This document shows, piece after piece, positions 55,801 to 64,000 of a stretch of 64,000 nucleotides of DNA; position 1 is the first letter of the stretch, and each line of letters begins with the position of its first letter. A program made the position numbers and the translations under genes. Origin of the DNA: Advenella faeciporci (GTDB taxonomy: Bacteria; Pseudomonadota; Gammaproteobacteria; Burkholderiales; Burkholderiaceae_B); assembly GCF_014652395.1 (NCBI RefSeq), contig NZ_BMYS01000002.1, positions 62,001 through 126,000 of the forward strand. Direction: 5' to 3'. The notes under the pieces are model-generated. The model was not told the DNA's origin. It saw only the letters and a program-made list of their open reading frames with translations, and ran no database searches.

Positions 55801-57201
55801 ATGAAAATCAAATTTTTGGGTGCAGCCGGAGAAGTAACCGGCTCCTGTTTCCTGGTGCAAACCGGTAATATTCAGTTCTTGGTTGATTGCGGGATGTTGC
55901 AAGGGGGCCGTGAAGCTCCCATCCGTAATCGGCAACCCTTTGGTTTTGATCCTTCGGAATTGGATTTTGTGCTGCTTACTCACGCCCACATTGATCACAG
56001 TGGGATGCTGCCCAAATTGATCAAAGCCGGTTATTCGGGATATATTTATGCCACTGGCGCAACCGCTGATTTGCTGGACGTTCTGTTACCTGACAGCGCA
56101 CATATACAAGAAGTAGATGCGGAGCGCGCCAGCCGCAAACCACGTTCACAACAAGGCAGGCATTACGGGCTCACAACACCCATCTACTACATGGCTGATG
56201 CACTGCAAACGCTTAATCATATAAAAGAAATTGAATACGAAAACATCATAGATCTTGCGCCTGGCATTAAATGCCGTTTTCAGGATGCAGGCCATATCCT
56301 TGGGTCTGCCATTATTGAAATCTGGATTACCGAAGGTGACAACACTCGTAAAATCGTGTTTAGTGGGGACCTTGGCCAGCCAGGCAGGCCAATTTTGCGT
56401 GACCCGGTATTCATCGAAGAGGCTGATATTCTGGTGATGGAGTCCACCTACGGTGACCGGCCGCACCGTACCACAAATTCGACTGAAGAAGAAATTGTTG
56501 ATATTTTCAATCGCACTTTACCCAAAGGAAACATCATTATTCCCGCCTTTGCAGTGGGGCGCACCCAGGAAGTTATTTATCAGTTATTGCAATTGGCCCG
56601 TCATGACAAAGTAAATAATCTTAAGGTTTTTGTTGATTCTCCGATGGCAAGCAAGGCAACCGCCATTACCATGAAGCATATGGAGCTTTTCGACGAAGAG
56701 GCGAAAAAAATGATGACCTGGAAGAAAATCGGCACCGAATTGCCCAATCTTTATTTCACTGAAAGCGTTGAGGAATCGCAAATGCTGAATAAAATCCGTT
56801 CAGGCGCCATTATTATTTCCGCCAGCGGTATGTGTGATGCAGGCCGCATTAAACATCATCTGCGCCATAATCTTGGAAGACCTGAGTGTGCCATCATGAT
56901 AACCGGGTTTCAGGCCATGGGATCCTTAGGCCGCCGTTTGGTTGATGGCGTTAAAAGAGTGCGTATTTTTGGTGAAGAAATCAATGTCAGGGCATCCATT
57001 CATACTATTGGTGGCTTGTCTGCGCACGCTGACCAACCCGCCCTGATTAACTGGGCCAAAGGTTTTAAAAAAGCCCCCATACATACTTACCTGGTCCATG
57101 GTGAGGCCAATCCTGCCGAGGTTCTTGCCGGCAGGCTTAAAGATGAGTTGAATTGGAATGTGCATATCCCCAAAAGGGAGGAAACCATTTCATTCAATTA
57201 A
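55801..57201 (+). CDS. MBL-fold beta-CASP metallo-hydrolase (RNA-specificity type)
   Basis: A 466-residue hydrolase. The start at 55801 has a GAGTAGG site and gives the normal N-terminus KIKFLGAAGEVTGSC. Metal ligands are in LTHAHIDHSGMLPKL and DAGHILGSA, then VFSGDLGQPG. The beta-CASP domain and the C-terminal RNA-specificity part (GGLSAHADQPALINW) are complete. Relatives are RNases or endonucleases of the CPSF73/YSH1-like prokaryotic group. It starts 53 bases after the KfrA-like gene and could be co-transcribed. Exact RNA substrate unknown. Confidence 0.92.
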   Translation: MKIKFLGAAGEVTGSCFLVQTGNIQFLVDCGMLQGGREAPIRNRQPFGFDPSELDFVLLTHAHIDHSGMLPKLIKAGYSGYIYATGATADLLDVLLPDSAHIQEVDAERASRKPRSQQGRHYGLTTPIYYMADALQTLNHIKEIEYENIIDLAPGIKCRFQDAGHILGSAIIEIWITEGDNTRKIVFSGDLGQPGRPILRDPVFIEEADILVMESTYGDRPHRTTNSTEEEIVDIFNRTLPKGNIIIPAFAVGRTQEVIYQLLQLARHDKVNNLKVFVDSPMASKATAITMKHMELFDEEAKKMMTWKKIGTELPNLYFTESVEESQMLNKIRSGAIIISASGMCDAGRIKHHLRHNLGRPECAIMITGFQAMGSLGRRLVDGVKRVRIFGEEINVRASIHTIGGLSAHADQPALINWAKGFKKAPIHTYLVHGEANPAEVLAGRLKDELNWNVHIPKREETISFN

Positions 57202-57237
57202 GACTATAATTCTGGATTAACCAAACTGTAATTACAC

Positions 57238-58086
57238 ATGATAGATTATGAACAGCGCAAGGCGCTCCAAAAAAGCATAAAAGAAGGAGCCACTTACCGA
57301 CTTGCCCAGGAAGATATTGATTTTCTGGCAAGCGACGAATTGCGTGGCCAACGCCTGGAGCTTGAATACCTCAAAACAGATAAAATTCTGGAAGAAAGCT
57401 GTATACGTTCAACAGTTGTGGTATTTGGAAGTGCTCGTATAAGCTCACCTGAAGAAGCCAAAAGCAAAATGGAGCAAATCGAGAAAATGCTTAATGGCTC
57501 TCCGCAAGACGAGGTCATGCTTAAGGCTTACAAAAGGGCAGAGCGCAACCTGAAAAACTCTCATTATTATGAACAGGCCATCAGTTTTGCGAAGATGATT
57601 TCAGAACACTTCCAAAAACAGGGACGATGTGATTATGTCATCATGACCGGCGGAGGGCCCGGCATTATGGAAGCGGCCAATCGTGGCGCCTATGAAAGCG
57701 ACGCACGTTCAATAGGCCTGAATATTACCTTGCCCTATGAACAAACACCCAACCCATTCATTAGTCCTGAACTGGCTTTCCGTTTTCATTATTTTGCAAT
57801 CAGGAAAATGCATTTTCTTGTCAGGGCGAAGGCATTGGTTATTTTCCCTGGTGGCTACGGAACCATGGATGAGCTGTTTGAGGTATTGACTTTGGTGCAG
57901 ACCAAAAAAATGGATCCCATCCCCATCATACTGTTTGGCTCTGAATTCTGGAAACGCGCCATTGATTTTGAATTTCTGGTTGAAGAAGGCATGATCAACG
58001 AACATGATCTGGAACTATTCAAGATGGTTGATTCTATTGAAGAAGCGTTCACTATGCTGCAGCGGTTTCACGCTGAGCATATGTAA
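57238..58086 (+). CDS. LOG-family protein (TIGR00730-type Rossmann fold)
   Basis: A 282-residue protein with the nucleotide motifs GGGPGIMEAANRGA and PGGYGTMDELFEVLTLVQTKK, as in LOG phosphoribohydrolases. Plant and bacterial LOG enzymes release cytokinin bases from the 5'-monophosphate; in bacteria without cytokinins the role is likely AMP/nucleotide hydrolysis. The version here carries about 85 extra N-terminal residues compared with the 190-residue minimal form, as in the longer TIGR00730 group. It lies 36 bases after the metallo-hydrolase and is probably in one operon. Confidence 0.9.
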   Translation: MIDYEQRKALQKSIKEGATYRLAQEDIDFLASDELRGQRLELEYLKTDKILEESCIRSTVVVFGSARISSPEEAKSKMEQIEKMLNGSPQDEVMLKAYKRAERNLKNSHYYEQAISFAKMISEHFQKQGRCDYVIMTGGGPGIMEAANRGAYESDARSIGLNITLPYEQTPNPFISPELAFRFHYFAIRKMHFLVRAKALVIFPGGYGTMDELFEVLTLVQTKKMDPIPIILFGSEFWKRAIDFEFLVEEGMINEHDLELFKMVDSIEEAFTMLQRFHAEHM

Positions 58087-58144
58087 GGTCTGTTCAGACT
58101 TATGCGGACCAATAAGTCAAAGATTAAAATTCAGGAACTTAAAA

Positions 58145-58188
58145 CATGGGCATGTCATATGTAATAATAGACGCATGACATGTCCATG
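58145..58188. repeat. Imperfect inverted repeat downstream of the LOG gene
   Basis: Arms CATGGGCATGTCAT (58145-58158) and ATGACATGTCCATG (58175-58188) match with one mismatch, with a 16-base AT-rich loop. No T run follows, so a terminator role is uncertain. Confidence 0.5.
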
Positions 58189-58288
58189 AGATTTGAAGAG
58201 GTAATGGTACATAAACCACCATATTATTTACTTTACATAATATACATTATGCGAATAATATAACTGGAGCCAGGAATACTTAATTACC

Positions 58289-58338
58289 CCTGTTTGATAC
58301 AACCAGCATTGGCATGAATGCTGGTTGTATCAAACAGG
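58289..58338. repeat. Perfect 21-base stem hairpin
   Basis: The left arm 58289-58309 (begins CCTGTTTGATACAACC) is the exact complement of 58318-58338, with an eight-base loop TGGCATGA. It sits in the 292-base gap between the LOG gene and the convergent DUF411 gene. Nothing else is seen in this gap beyond this stem and the repeat at 58145-58188. The flanks are not T-rich on either side, so a simple terminator is not the best reading. Confidence 0.85.
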
Positions 58339-58378
58339 CTTTGCAGAAATAAATGCCCTGGTGTAAAGCGCTTATGCG

Positions 58379-58798
58379 TCAATCTCTTGAGAATGGCTGA
58401 CCGTTAAAATCAACGGTGATCAGGTTACCATCCATGGGCCCCATGCCCGGAGAATTTGCAGGCATACCGGGCGCAGCAACACCTTTAACTGATGCCTTGG
58501 CCAGCATTTTATGTACTGCCGCAGAAGGTACATGTCCTTCAATGATCTGGCCAGTACTTTCAACAACCGCAGTATGACAGGAAGCCAGATTCAAGGGAAC
58601 GCCCAGTTTCTCTTTTATGGCAGTCATATTGCCGGTTTTAATGGATTTAACCTTAAAACCGGCGTCACGCATATGCTGGCTCCAGCCATCGCAGCATCCA
58701 CAATTGGGGTCCTGGAAAACGGTGATCTCGTTATTGCCTGCATAAGCAAAAGAGGACATAGTCAGAACAGCAGCCGCGGATAATAACCATTTTTTCAT
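58379..58798 (-). CDS. DUF411 family periplasmic metal-binding protein
   Basis: A 139-residue protein with a signal peptide (AAVLTMSSFAYA). The start at 58798 is chosen over upstream ATGs because it begins the basic signal peptide. The hallmark CGCCDGWSQHMRDAGF carries the putative metal-binding Cys cluster, and SCHTAVVESTGQIIEGHVPSAAVHKML is the family core. DUF411 proteins are often linked to copper or other metal resistance loci. Here it stands alone, convergent with the LOG gene across two hairpins. Metal not known. Confidence 0.9.
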   Translation of the reverse strand: MKKWLLSAAAVLTMSSFAYAGNNEITVFQDPNCGCCDGWSQHMRDAGFKVKSIKTGNMTAIKEKLGVPLNLASCHTAVVESTGQIIEGHVPSAAVHKMLAKASVKGVAAPGMPANSPGMGPMDGNLITVDFNGQPFSRD

Positions 58799-58998
58799 CA
58801 TTAAAACCTTATTGTATTGTTTGAATAAGTTCAAATTCTTATTCTAGCATTTACTACTACAGCAACAAGTTAAATTCCTTCTTTATTTCAAGACCTTGGC
58901 TAAAAATGTAACGAATAGCCGCTATCTCTGTCATGGTATTTACCCATTTGACTGCCAGGCTTTTTTATCTACACTATGGCCTGATTTAGGAGGATTTA

Positions 58999-59979
58999 AT
59001 GAAATTAAAACAAGCATTCGTATTGGCTACAGCCTTTGGTACCTTGACATTAAGCGGACTTGCTTACGCAAGCACCAATTATCCCAGCCAGCCCATCAGG
59101 GTAATCGTACCTTTTGCGCCAGGCGGATCTACCGATATTGTCGCCCGTATTGTGGTGCAGGAAATGTCCAGGATATTGGGACAATCAATGGTAATTGAAA
59201 ATAAAGGTGGTGCCGGCGGTGCCATTGGCGCCGCAGAAGCGGCACGGGCAAAACCCGATGGTTACACCCTTTCCATTGCTACTGTATCCACCATGGCCGT
59301 TAACCCTGCCTGCCGCCCCAATGATTTACCATACGATGCACAAAAAGATTTCGCTCCTGTCAGTAACTTTGTGAATACACCAAACGTTATTGTCGTTAAC
59401 CCAGGTGTGCCAGCCAACAACTTCAAAGAATTCGTACAGATACTCAAAGACAATCCCGGCAAATACACCTATGCGTCACCAGGCATTTGCAGTATTGGAA
59501 ACCTTAATGGTGAGGCCTTCAAGCAGGCAATTGGTGTGGATTTGGTACACGTGCCTTATAAGGGTTCTGGTCCAGCCGTGGCCGATACCCTGGGCGGTCA
59601 GGTAAATAGCCTGTTCGATAACCTGCCTTCTTCCATGCCTCATATCCAGACTGGCAAGCTTAAAGCCATGGCGGTCGCCTGGCCCGAACGCATGAAAGAC
59701 ATCCCGGATGTTCCAACCTATGCCGAAATGGGTTATCCACAATTGAATAATGGCGTGTTCTATGGTTTGCTGGCTCCTGCAGGAACCCCGACAGATATTA
59801 TTGAAAAACTGAATAAGGCTACACGGGAAGCACTGAGAGAGCCTAAAATTATTGCTGCCCTTGAAAAACAAGGTGCCTTCCCGGCTGGTAATACACCCGA
59901 AGAATTTGCCCAACAAATCAAAGACAATTACGACCTTGCAAAATCGGTGGTTGAAAAAAGTCAGCTTGAAATGAAATAG
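58999..59979 (+). CDS. Tripartite tricarboxylate transporter receptor (Bug family)
   Basis: A 326-residue periplasmic receptor with a signal peptide (FGTLTLSGLAYA, cleavage near residue 25). Bug signature stretches: RVIVPFAPGGSTDIVARIVVQEMSRILGQSMVIENKGGAGGAIGAAEAARAKPDGYTL and YASPGICSIGNLNGEAFKQA. It binds a carboxylate, in relatives a dicarboxylate, nicotinate or aspartate. The second orphan receptor in the window; the membrane subunits are not here. A strong ribosome site TTAGGAGG precedes the ATG, fitting a highly expressed receptor. Confidence 0.95.
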   Translation: MKLKQAFVLATAFGTLTLSGLAYASTNYPSQPIRVIVPFAPGGSTDIVARIVVQEMSRILGQSMVIENKGGAGGAIGAAEAARAKPDGYTLSIATVSTMAVNPACRPNDLPYDAQKDFAPVSNFVNTPNVIVVNPGVPANNFKEFVQILKDNPGKYTYASPGICSIGNLNGEAFKQAIGVDLVHVPYKGSGPAVADTLGGQVNSLFDNLPSSMPHIQTGKLKAMAVAWPERMKDIPDVPTYAEMGYPQLNNGVFYGLLAPAGTPTDIIEKLNKATREALREPKIIAALEKQGAFPAGNTPEEFAQQIKDNYDLAKSVVEKSQLEMK

Positions 59980-60021
59980 AACTACATTTTTTATATTCAT
60001 ATCAATCTCACAAATACCTTC

Positions 60022-60060
60022 CAGTGCCTTTGCAGTCATGCTGTAAAGGCACTGTTTTAT
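60022..60060 (+). terminator. Terminator of the Bug receptor gene
   Basis: Perfect arms CAGTGCCTTT (60022-60031) and AAAGGCACTG (60045-60054), with an inner CAG/CTG pair, followed by TTTTAT: a good rho-independent terminator 40 bases after the stop. Confidence 0.8.
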
Positions 60061-60178
60061 GGAGAAAAGCAACAGTTAAGCTGCAAGAGCCGGCAATAGC
60101 CTATAACCGTCAACAATTAAATATTCAATCCGATAGAATGGATCATTTACCTTCTGATACTCGTAATAACACATCTCC

Positions 60179-61072
60179 ATGTCAACACCCTCTTCTCCCA
60201 CCTATTCCCATACAATAGGAATTGTTGCATTAATCGGTTCCATGGCTTCATTGTGTATTGGAACTTCATTTGCCAAATCACTGTTTTCGGAAGTGGGTGC
60301 GCAAGGAACAACGACTTATCGATTGGTGTTTTCGGCCTTGCTCTTGTGTTGCATATGGCGCCCCTGGCGTTTTAAACTCAATCGTAAAGATGCCTTAAGC
60401 ATTGTTTTATATGGCTTGTCCCTGGCATCTATCAATTTTCTGTTTTACATGTCACTTCGTACCATCCCCTTGGGCATTGCGATAGCGATAGAGTTCATAG
60501 GCCCGCTAAGTCTGGCCATTTACTCTTCACGCAAAAAAATTGATTTCCTTTGGATTGTCATGGTTGCGACCGGTTTATACATGCTTATCCCACAACAAGA
60601 TTCAATGGCAGCACTAGACCCTGTAGGCGTCGCTTATGCCGGGATTGCCGGCGTAGGTTGGGCTTTGTATATCATTTTTGGTCAAAGAACACGTAATATC
60701 CATCCGGGACAGGCCTCCTCTTTGGGCATTGCGGTTTCAGCCTTGGTGGTTTTACCATTTGGCATTGGACACGCAGGGACCGAGCTGTTGAATCCCTCCC
60801 TCATGCTATTTGGCTTGGGTGTCGCCATTATGTCCAGTGCAATCCCCTATTCCCTTGAAATGATTTCCCTGCGTTCCCTACCCCGTAAAACAATGAGCGT
60901 TTTACTTAGCCTTGAACCGGCCATGGGTGCAATAGCTGGCGTTATTCTTTTGCATGAGCTGCTTACCCTTGCTCAATGGTTGGCCATTACTTTTATTGTA
61001 AGTGCATCCATAGGGTGTGCAGTCACTTCCCGCAATCCGATTCGAGTCGATATGGAGAAAAATACAACATGA
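60179..61072 (+). CDS. EamA-family exporter (RhtA-like)
   Basis: A 297-residue inner-membrane protein with ten hydrophobic segments in two EamA repeats. The C-terminal half has VGWALYIIFGQRT and SLEMISLRSLPRKTMSVLLSLEPAMGAIAGVILLHE, a pattern closest to the threonine/homoserine exporter RhtA. It should export small metabolites. The stop overlaps the glutathione peroxidase start by four bases (ATGA), and that gene in turn overlaps the next, so the three form a tight operon. Confidence 0.9.
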   Translation: MSTPSSPTYSHTIGIVALIGSMASLCIGTSFAKSLFSEVGAQGTTTYRLVFSALLLCCIWRPWRFKLNRKDALSIVLYGLSLASINFLFYMSLRTIPLGIAIAIEFIGPLSLAIYSSRKKIDFLWIVMVATGLYMLIPQQDSMAALDPVGVAYAGIAGVGWALYIIFGQRTRNIHPGQASSLGIAVSALVVLPFGIGHAGTELLNPSLMLFGLGVAIMSSAIPYSLEMISLRSLPRKTMSVLLSLEPAMGAIAGVILLHELLTLAQWLAITFIVSASIGCAVTSRNPIRVDMEKNTT

Positions 61073-61551
61073 AAACCCTGTTTTCTTTTTCCGCTGACAA
61101 GGCAGATGGAAGCATTCTTGATTTCTCTTGCCTGAAAGACAAAGTGGTTCTTATTGTAAATGTGGCCTCTAACTGTGGATTTACACCCCAATACAATGGC
61201 CTTGAAAAACTTTATCGGACTTATAAAAGCCAGGGGTTTGAAATTATCGCCTTTCCCTGTAACCAGTTTGGCCAGCAAGAACCGGGTACTAACGAAGAAA
61301 TTGTATCTTTTTGCCAATTGAATCATGGCGTAAGCTTTTCCATCATGAGCAAGATAGATGTAAATGGCAGTCAAGAGCACGAATTGTACACATGGTTGAA
61401 ACAAGAAAAGCCTGGCATTTTAGGGAGCCAAAATATTAAATGGAACTTTACCAAGTTTTTGATTAACCGCCAGGGCGAAGTTATCGGGCGCTATGCACCC
61501 GTTACTAAACCCGAACAACTGGAAACCGATATAAAGGAAGCCTTATCATGA
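61069..61551 (+). CDS. Glutathione/thioredoxin peroxidase
   Basis: A 160-residue glutathione peroxidase family protein. The start at 61069 gives the normal N-terminus MKTLFSFSA; a longer frame from 60976 lies wholly inside the EamA gene. Catalytic residues: Cys in NVASNCGFTPQY (Cys, not selenocysteine), Gln in PCNQFGQQEPG, and Trp-Asn in KWNFTKFLI. It reduces hydroperoxides with thiols; bacterial non-seleno forms usually take electrons from thioredoxin. It overlaps both neighbours by four bases. Confidence 0.94.
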   Translation: MKTLFSFSADKADGSILDFSCLKDKVVLIVNVASNCGFTPQYNGLEKLYRTYKSQGFEIIAFPCNQFGQQEPGTNEEIVSFCQLNHGVSFSIMSKIDVNGSQEHELYTWLKQEKPGILGSQNIKWNFTKFLINRQGEVIGRYAPVTKPEQLETDIKEALS

Positions 61552-62252
61552 TTGATTTATATTACTGGACAACACCAAACGGTCATAAAATTACGATGTT
61601 CCTGGAGGAGACAGGCCTTGAATATAAAATTATTCCTGTCAATATCTCTAAAGGAGAACAATTTTCTCCTGATTTTCTGAAAATTGCGCCTAACAACCGT
61701 ATTCCTGCAATTGTTGATCATGATCCGATTGATAAAGGTGAACCTATTTCCATTTTTGAATCTGGCGCAATATTACATTACCTGGCTAATAAAACCGGGC
61801 AATTCCTGTCTTCCGATTTAAGAATAAGAACAGAAACACTGCAATGGCTATATTGGCAAATGGCGGGTCTGGGGCCTATGGCAGGCCAAAACCATCATTT
61901 TTCCCAGTATGCTACTGAAAAAATACCTTATGCCATTGAGCGCTACCGCAATGAAACCAATCGCTTGTATGGGGTACTTAACAAGCACCTGGAAGACCGG
62001 GTTTATATTGCCGGGCATTATTCCATTGCCGACATGGCTTGTTATCCATGGATTGTTTCGCATGAAAAACAGGGACAAAACCTAGAGGACTTTCCTAACC
62101 TGTATCGCTGGTATGAATTGATAAAAGCACGACCTGCAACGATACGTGCTTATGAAATTGCCCGTGAAATTAATCCTTCACCAACCGTTCATGATGAAGA
62201 AGCAAGGAAAATACTGTTTGGTCAAACAGCAAAATCCTTGAATAAACACTAA
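61548..62252 (+). CDS. yfcG: Glutathione transferase-family disulfide-bond reductase (YfcG-like)
   Basis: A 234-residue GST. The N-terminal thioredoxin-like domain starts IDLYYWTTPNGHKITMFLEETGLEYKIIPVN, matching YfcG of E. coli, in which the active site Thr/Asn replaces the usual Cys or Ser; NNRIPAIVDHDP and FESGAILHYLAN bind glutathione. The C-terminal helical domain includes YSIADMACYPWIV. YfcG reduces disulfides with glutathione. Its overlap with the peroxidase gene suggests a joint thiol-redox job in oxidative stress. Confidence 0.9.
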   Translation: MIDLYYWTTPNGHKITMFLEETGLEYKIIPVNISKGEQFSPDFLKIAPNNRIPAIVDHDPIDKGEPISIFESGAILHYLANKTGQFLSSDLRIRTETLQWLYWQMAGLGPMAGQNHHFSQYATEKIPYAIERYRNETNRLYGVLNKHLEDRVYIAGHYSIADMACYPWIVSHEKQGQNLEDFPNLYRWYELIKARPATIRAYEIAREINPSPTVHDEEARKILFGQTAKSLNKH

Positions 62253-62270
62253 CGTTTGCAGCAAAAAAAG

Positions 62271-62321
62271 AAACCCCGGTTTTAACGGATTCTTCTGGCG
62301 GATCTGTTAAAACCAGGGTTT
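62271..62321. terminator. Bidirectional terminator between yfcG-like gene and gdhA
   Basis: Twenty-base arms (62271-62290, beginning AAACCCCGGTTTTAAC, and 62302-62321, ending AAAACCAGGGTTT) pair with two mismatches around an 11-base loop, in the gap of two convergent genes. A-rich sequence flanks it on the left, T-rich when read from gdhA. Confidence 0.75.
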
Positions 62322-62348
62322 AACACCGCAAACCTTTACAAAAATCAA

Positions 62349-63644
62349 TTAAGGGTAAAGGCCCCGTACTTCACGTGCTTCCAGGATGCGCGTGCAAGCC
62401 ACAATAAACGCTGCCGTACGTAAGCTGACCCCATGATGTTTGGCAACATCAGAGACAGAACGATAAGCATCACGCATCAAACGTTCCAGGCGCTGGTTGA
62501 TTTCCTCTTCACTCCAGAAAAAACTGGAGAAATCCTGTACCCATTCAAAATAGCTTACGGTTACCCCACCCGCGTTTGAAATTACATCGGGCACAATATG
62601 CACCCCTTTTTGGGTAAGAATGTCATCGGCCTCGGGGGTGGTTGGGCCGTTGGCTCCCTCTACCAGGATTTTTGTCTTGATCTGATCAGCATTTTTTATG
62701 GTGATTTGATTCTCAAGTGCAGCCGGAATCAGGAACTCGGTTGCGACCGCCCAGAAATCTTCATTTGAAATGGCGGTTGCCTCTGGGAATCCCATGATAC
62801 CGGGATGATCTTCAACGTAATTCAATAAATCATGGATATTAATTCCATTTTCATTGAAAATAGTGCCGGTATGATCTTGAATCACAACAACTTTGGCACC
62901 GGTTTCATGGAATAATCGGGCTGCCGTACCACCCACATTACCAAAACCCTGTACGGCCACCCTTGATCCGGAAACGCCAAGACCCAAATCTTTGGCTGCT
63001 TCGCACGCTGCAACAAAAACACCACGACCAGTTGCCTCTATGCGGCCAAGGCTGCCACCAAGTGCAATAGGCTTGCCGGTAACCACGCCTGTTGATGTGG
63101 CACCCTCGTTCATCGAGTAGGTATCCATCATCCAGGCCATGGTTTGAGAGTTGGTGTTAACGTCGGGTGCCGGAATATCTTTGGTTGGGCCAATAATAAG
63201 GCCAATCTCACTGGTGTATCGACGCGTGACCCGTTCAAGTTCTTTTTTTGAGTACTTGCGTGCATCAATGCGAATACCACCTTTGGCACCGCCAAAAGGC
63301 AAATTGACAGCTGCATTTTTAATTGACATCCAGGCCGCCAATGCCATGACTTCTGACAGGCATACATCCTGGTGAAAACGTACGCCACCCTTACCGGGAC
63401 CGCGTGAGGTGTTGTGTTGCACGCGGTAGCCCTCAAAGTGGGCAATAGTACCGTTATCCAGCTCAACAGGGACATCTACAATCAATGAGCGTTTTGGTCG
63501 CTTCAGCGTTTCTACCCAACGGCCCAGGGAGCCCAAATATGGTGTTACCCGATCAATTTGCTGAAGATAAATACCCCATGCGCCCAAGTCATTTGGATTC
63601 AGATATGAAGGAAGCGAGTGCGAAGTGGTAATTTCTGAAGTCAT
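62349..63644 (-). CDS. gdhA: Glutamate dehydrogenase
   Basis: A 431-residue Glu/Leu/Phe/Val dehydrogenase family protein. The catalytic loop [14 protein letters not shown] has the active Lys, [20 protein letters not shown] has the catalytic Asp, the Rossmann fold shows [29 protein letters not shown], and [13 protein letters not shown] follows. It interconverts 2-oxoglutarate plus ammonia and glutamate with NAD(P)(H). The length and PFGGAKGGI fit catabolic, NAD-type hexameric enzymes, but cofactor choice is inferred. It is convergent with the yfcG-like gene. Confidence 0.95.
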   Translation of the reverse strand: MTSEITTSHSLPSYLNPNDLGAWGIYLQQIDRVTPYLGSLGRWVETLKRPKRSLIVDVPVELDNGTIAHFEGYRVQHNTSRGPGKGGVRFHQDVCLSEVMALAAWMSIKNAAVNLPFGGAKGGIRIDARKYSKKELERVTRRYTSEIGLIIGPTKDIPAPDVNTNSQTMAWMMDTYSMNEGATSTGVVTGKPIALGGSLGRIEATGRGVFVAACEAAKDLGLGVSGSRVAVQGFGNVGGTAARLFHETGAKVVVIQDHTGTIFNENGINIHDLLNYVEDHPGIMGFPEATAISNEDFWAVATEFLIPAALENQITIKNADQIKTKILVEGANGPTTPEADDILTQKGVHIVPDVISNAGGVTVSYFEWVQDFSSFFWSEEEINQRLERLMRDAYRSVSDVAKHHGVSLRTAAFIVACTRILEAREVRGLYP

Positions 63645-63716
63645 TTAAGCTCTCCGGTGAAATGAGCTGTCTTGCTAACTTCTTGAATTGTACTTGTTCT
63701 GTTTTGAATTATTAAT

Positions 63717-63756
63717 CTGTCCCCATTTAATTAATATTAAATTTTAATGGGGACAG
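63717..63756. repeat. Palindromic repeat upstream of gdhA (REP-like)
   Basis: Eleven-base perfect arms CTGTCCCCATT (63717-63727) and AATGGGGACAG (63746-63756) around an AT-rich centre. GGGGACAG-type palindromes are frequent dispersed extragenic repeats in proteobacteria, sometimes beside REP-associated transposases. Confidence 0.6.
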
Positions 63757-63768
63757 ATGAAATGTTGT

Positions 63769-64000
63769 TTAATTGACATGTGTCACAGCAACGGTATATA
63801 CCGAATTTCCGCTTTTAATATCCATTTTCATGGTCAGACCTTTTTCAGGGCAATACCATTCGGTTACGGTTATAGGCTTACTGCGGGGAGACTTGCCAGA
63901 CGAAATAAGCGTGGATTGAATCTGGCCACTGGAAATAGTGCCCGTGTAGGTAACCGGCTTGCAGCTCATTGAACCCATTTGGGTATGAATCTGCTGTTCT
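63769..64000 (-). CDS. Hypothetical protein (partial, C-terminal end)
   Basis: A minus-strand frame that is open to the right edge of the window; its C-terminal 76 residues are visible (read through MGSMSCKPVTYTGTISSG ... KGLTMKMDIKSGNSVYTVAVTHVN). Two Cys occur, one in MSCKPV and one in WYCPEKG, and the pattern is beta-strand rich, suggesting a small exported protein. The internal ATG at 63978 is probably not the start, because the frame continues upstream past the edge with no stop. No family recognised. Confidence 0.55.
   Translation of the reverse strand, partial: EQQIHTQMGSMSCKPVTYTGTISSGQIQSTLISSGKSPRSKPITVTEWYCPEKGLTMKMDIKSGNSVYTVAVTHVN

Noticed and set aside
53455-57201. Prophage or integrative element
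   Set aside because: Only one integrase; no structural, replication or transfer genes, no tRNA and no direct repeats seen at the edges.

Overview
The window looks like a chromosomal segment of a betaproteobacterium of the order Burkholderiales, most likely family Alcaligenaceae, with a moderate GC content (mid-40s per cent by eye, low for that family). The signs are two orphan Bug-type tricarboxylate receptors, a lexA / tyrB / uvrB cluster, rdgC next to recA-recX, and a sigma-54 dependent norR-norA-norB locus of the Ralstonia type. No rRNA, tRNA, CRISPR array or insertion sequence was seen. Most genes are ordinary housekeeping and transport genes. The genus cannot be fixed from the sequence alone.

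Layout. 0-6.3 kb: the N-terminal end of an AI-2E family permease (cut by the window edge), a small transglycosylase-like lipoprotein, a TAXI-type TRAP transporter (receptor plus fused permease) and a medium-chain reductase. 6.3-10.4 kb: DNA damage genes lexA and uvrB around tyrB; the lexA operator lies inside the tyrB terminator hairpin. 10.4-15.1 kb: nitric oxide detoxification, with norR divergent from norA-norB, three NorR sites and a clear -24/-12 promoter. 15.1-20.2 kb: sstT, a small membrane-anchored protein, rdgC, recA, recX. 20.2-28.8 kb: argH, nadE, glnB, ubiC, an RsuA-family pseudouridine synthase, a lipoprotein, xthA, a thiolase and a spermidine-synthase-like protein. 28.9-31.7 kb: a three-gene ABC importer. 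31.7-37.9 kb: a complete tripartite RND efflux operon behind a duplicated promoter/operator. 37.9-41.8 kb: pdxJ, a nitroreductase and a large MscS-type channel. 41.8-47.8 kb: a six-gene Mrp/Pha cation/proton antiporter operon with fused A and B subunits. 48.0-49.3 kb: an unusual single-chain ECF sigma factor / anti-sigma factor fusion. 49.4-52.7 kb: an SDR, a Bug receptor, a pair of related small Cys-containing secreted proteins and an M23 peptidase. 52.7-55.8 kb: the most accessory-looking stretch, with a sulfide-type ArsR regulator and DUF2892 protein, then a tyrosine recombinase divergent from a KfrA-like coiled-coil DNA-binding protein. 55.8-64 kb: a beta-CASP metallo-hydrolase, a LOG-family protein, a DUF411 protein, a second Bug receptor, an EamA exporter / glutathione peroxidase / glutathione transferase operon, gdhA, and a partial gene at the right edge.

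The strongest second-look items are the sigma/anti-sigma fusion, the lexA operator embedded in the tyrB terminator, the tandem palindromic promoter before the RND operon, the recombinase-KfrA pair with its inverted-repeat operator, the paralogous Cys-protein pair, and an orphan minus-strand terminator between rdgC and recA that may mark a small RNA. No clearly new multi-gene system (for example a defence island) was found.
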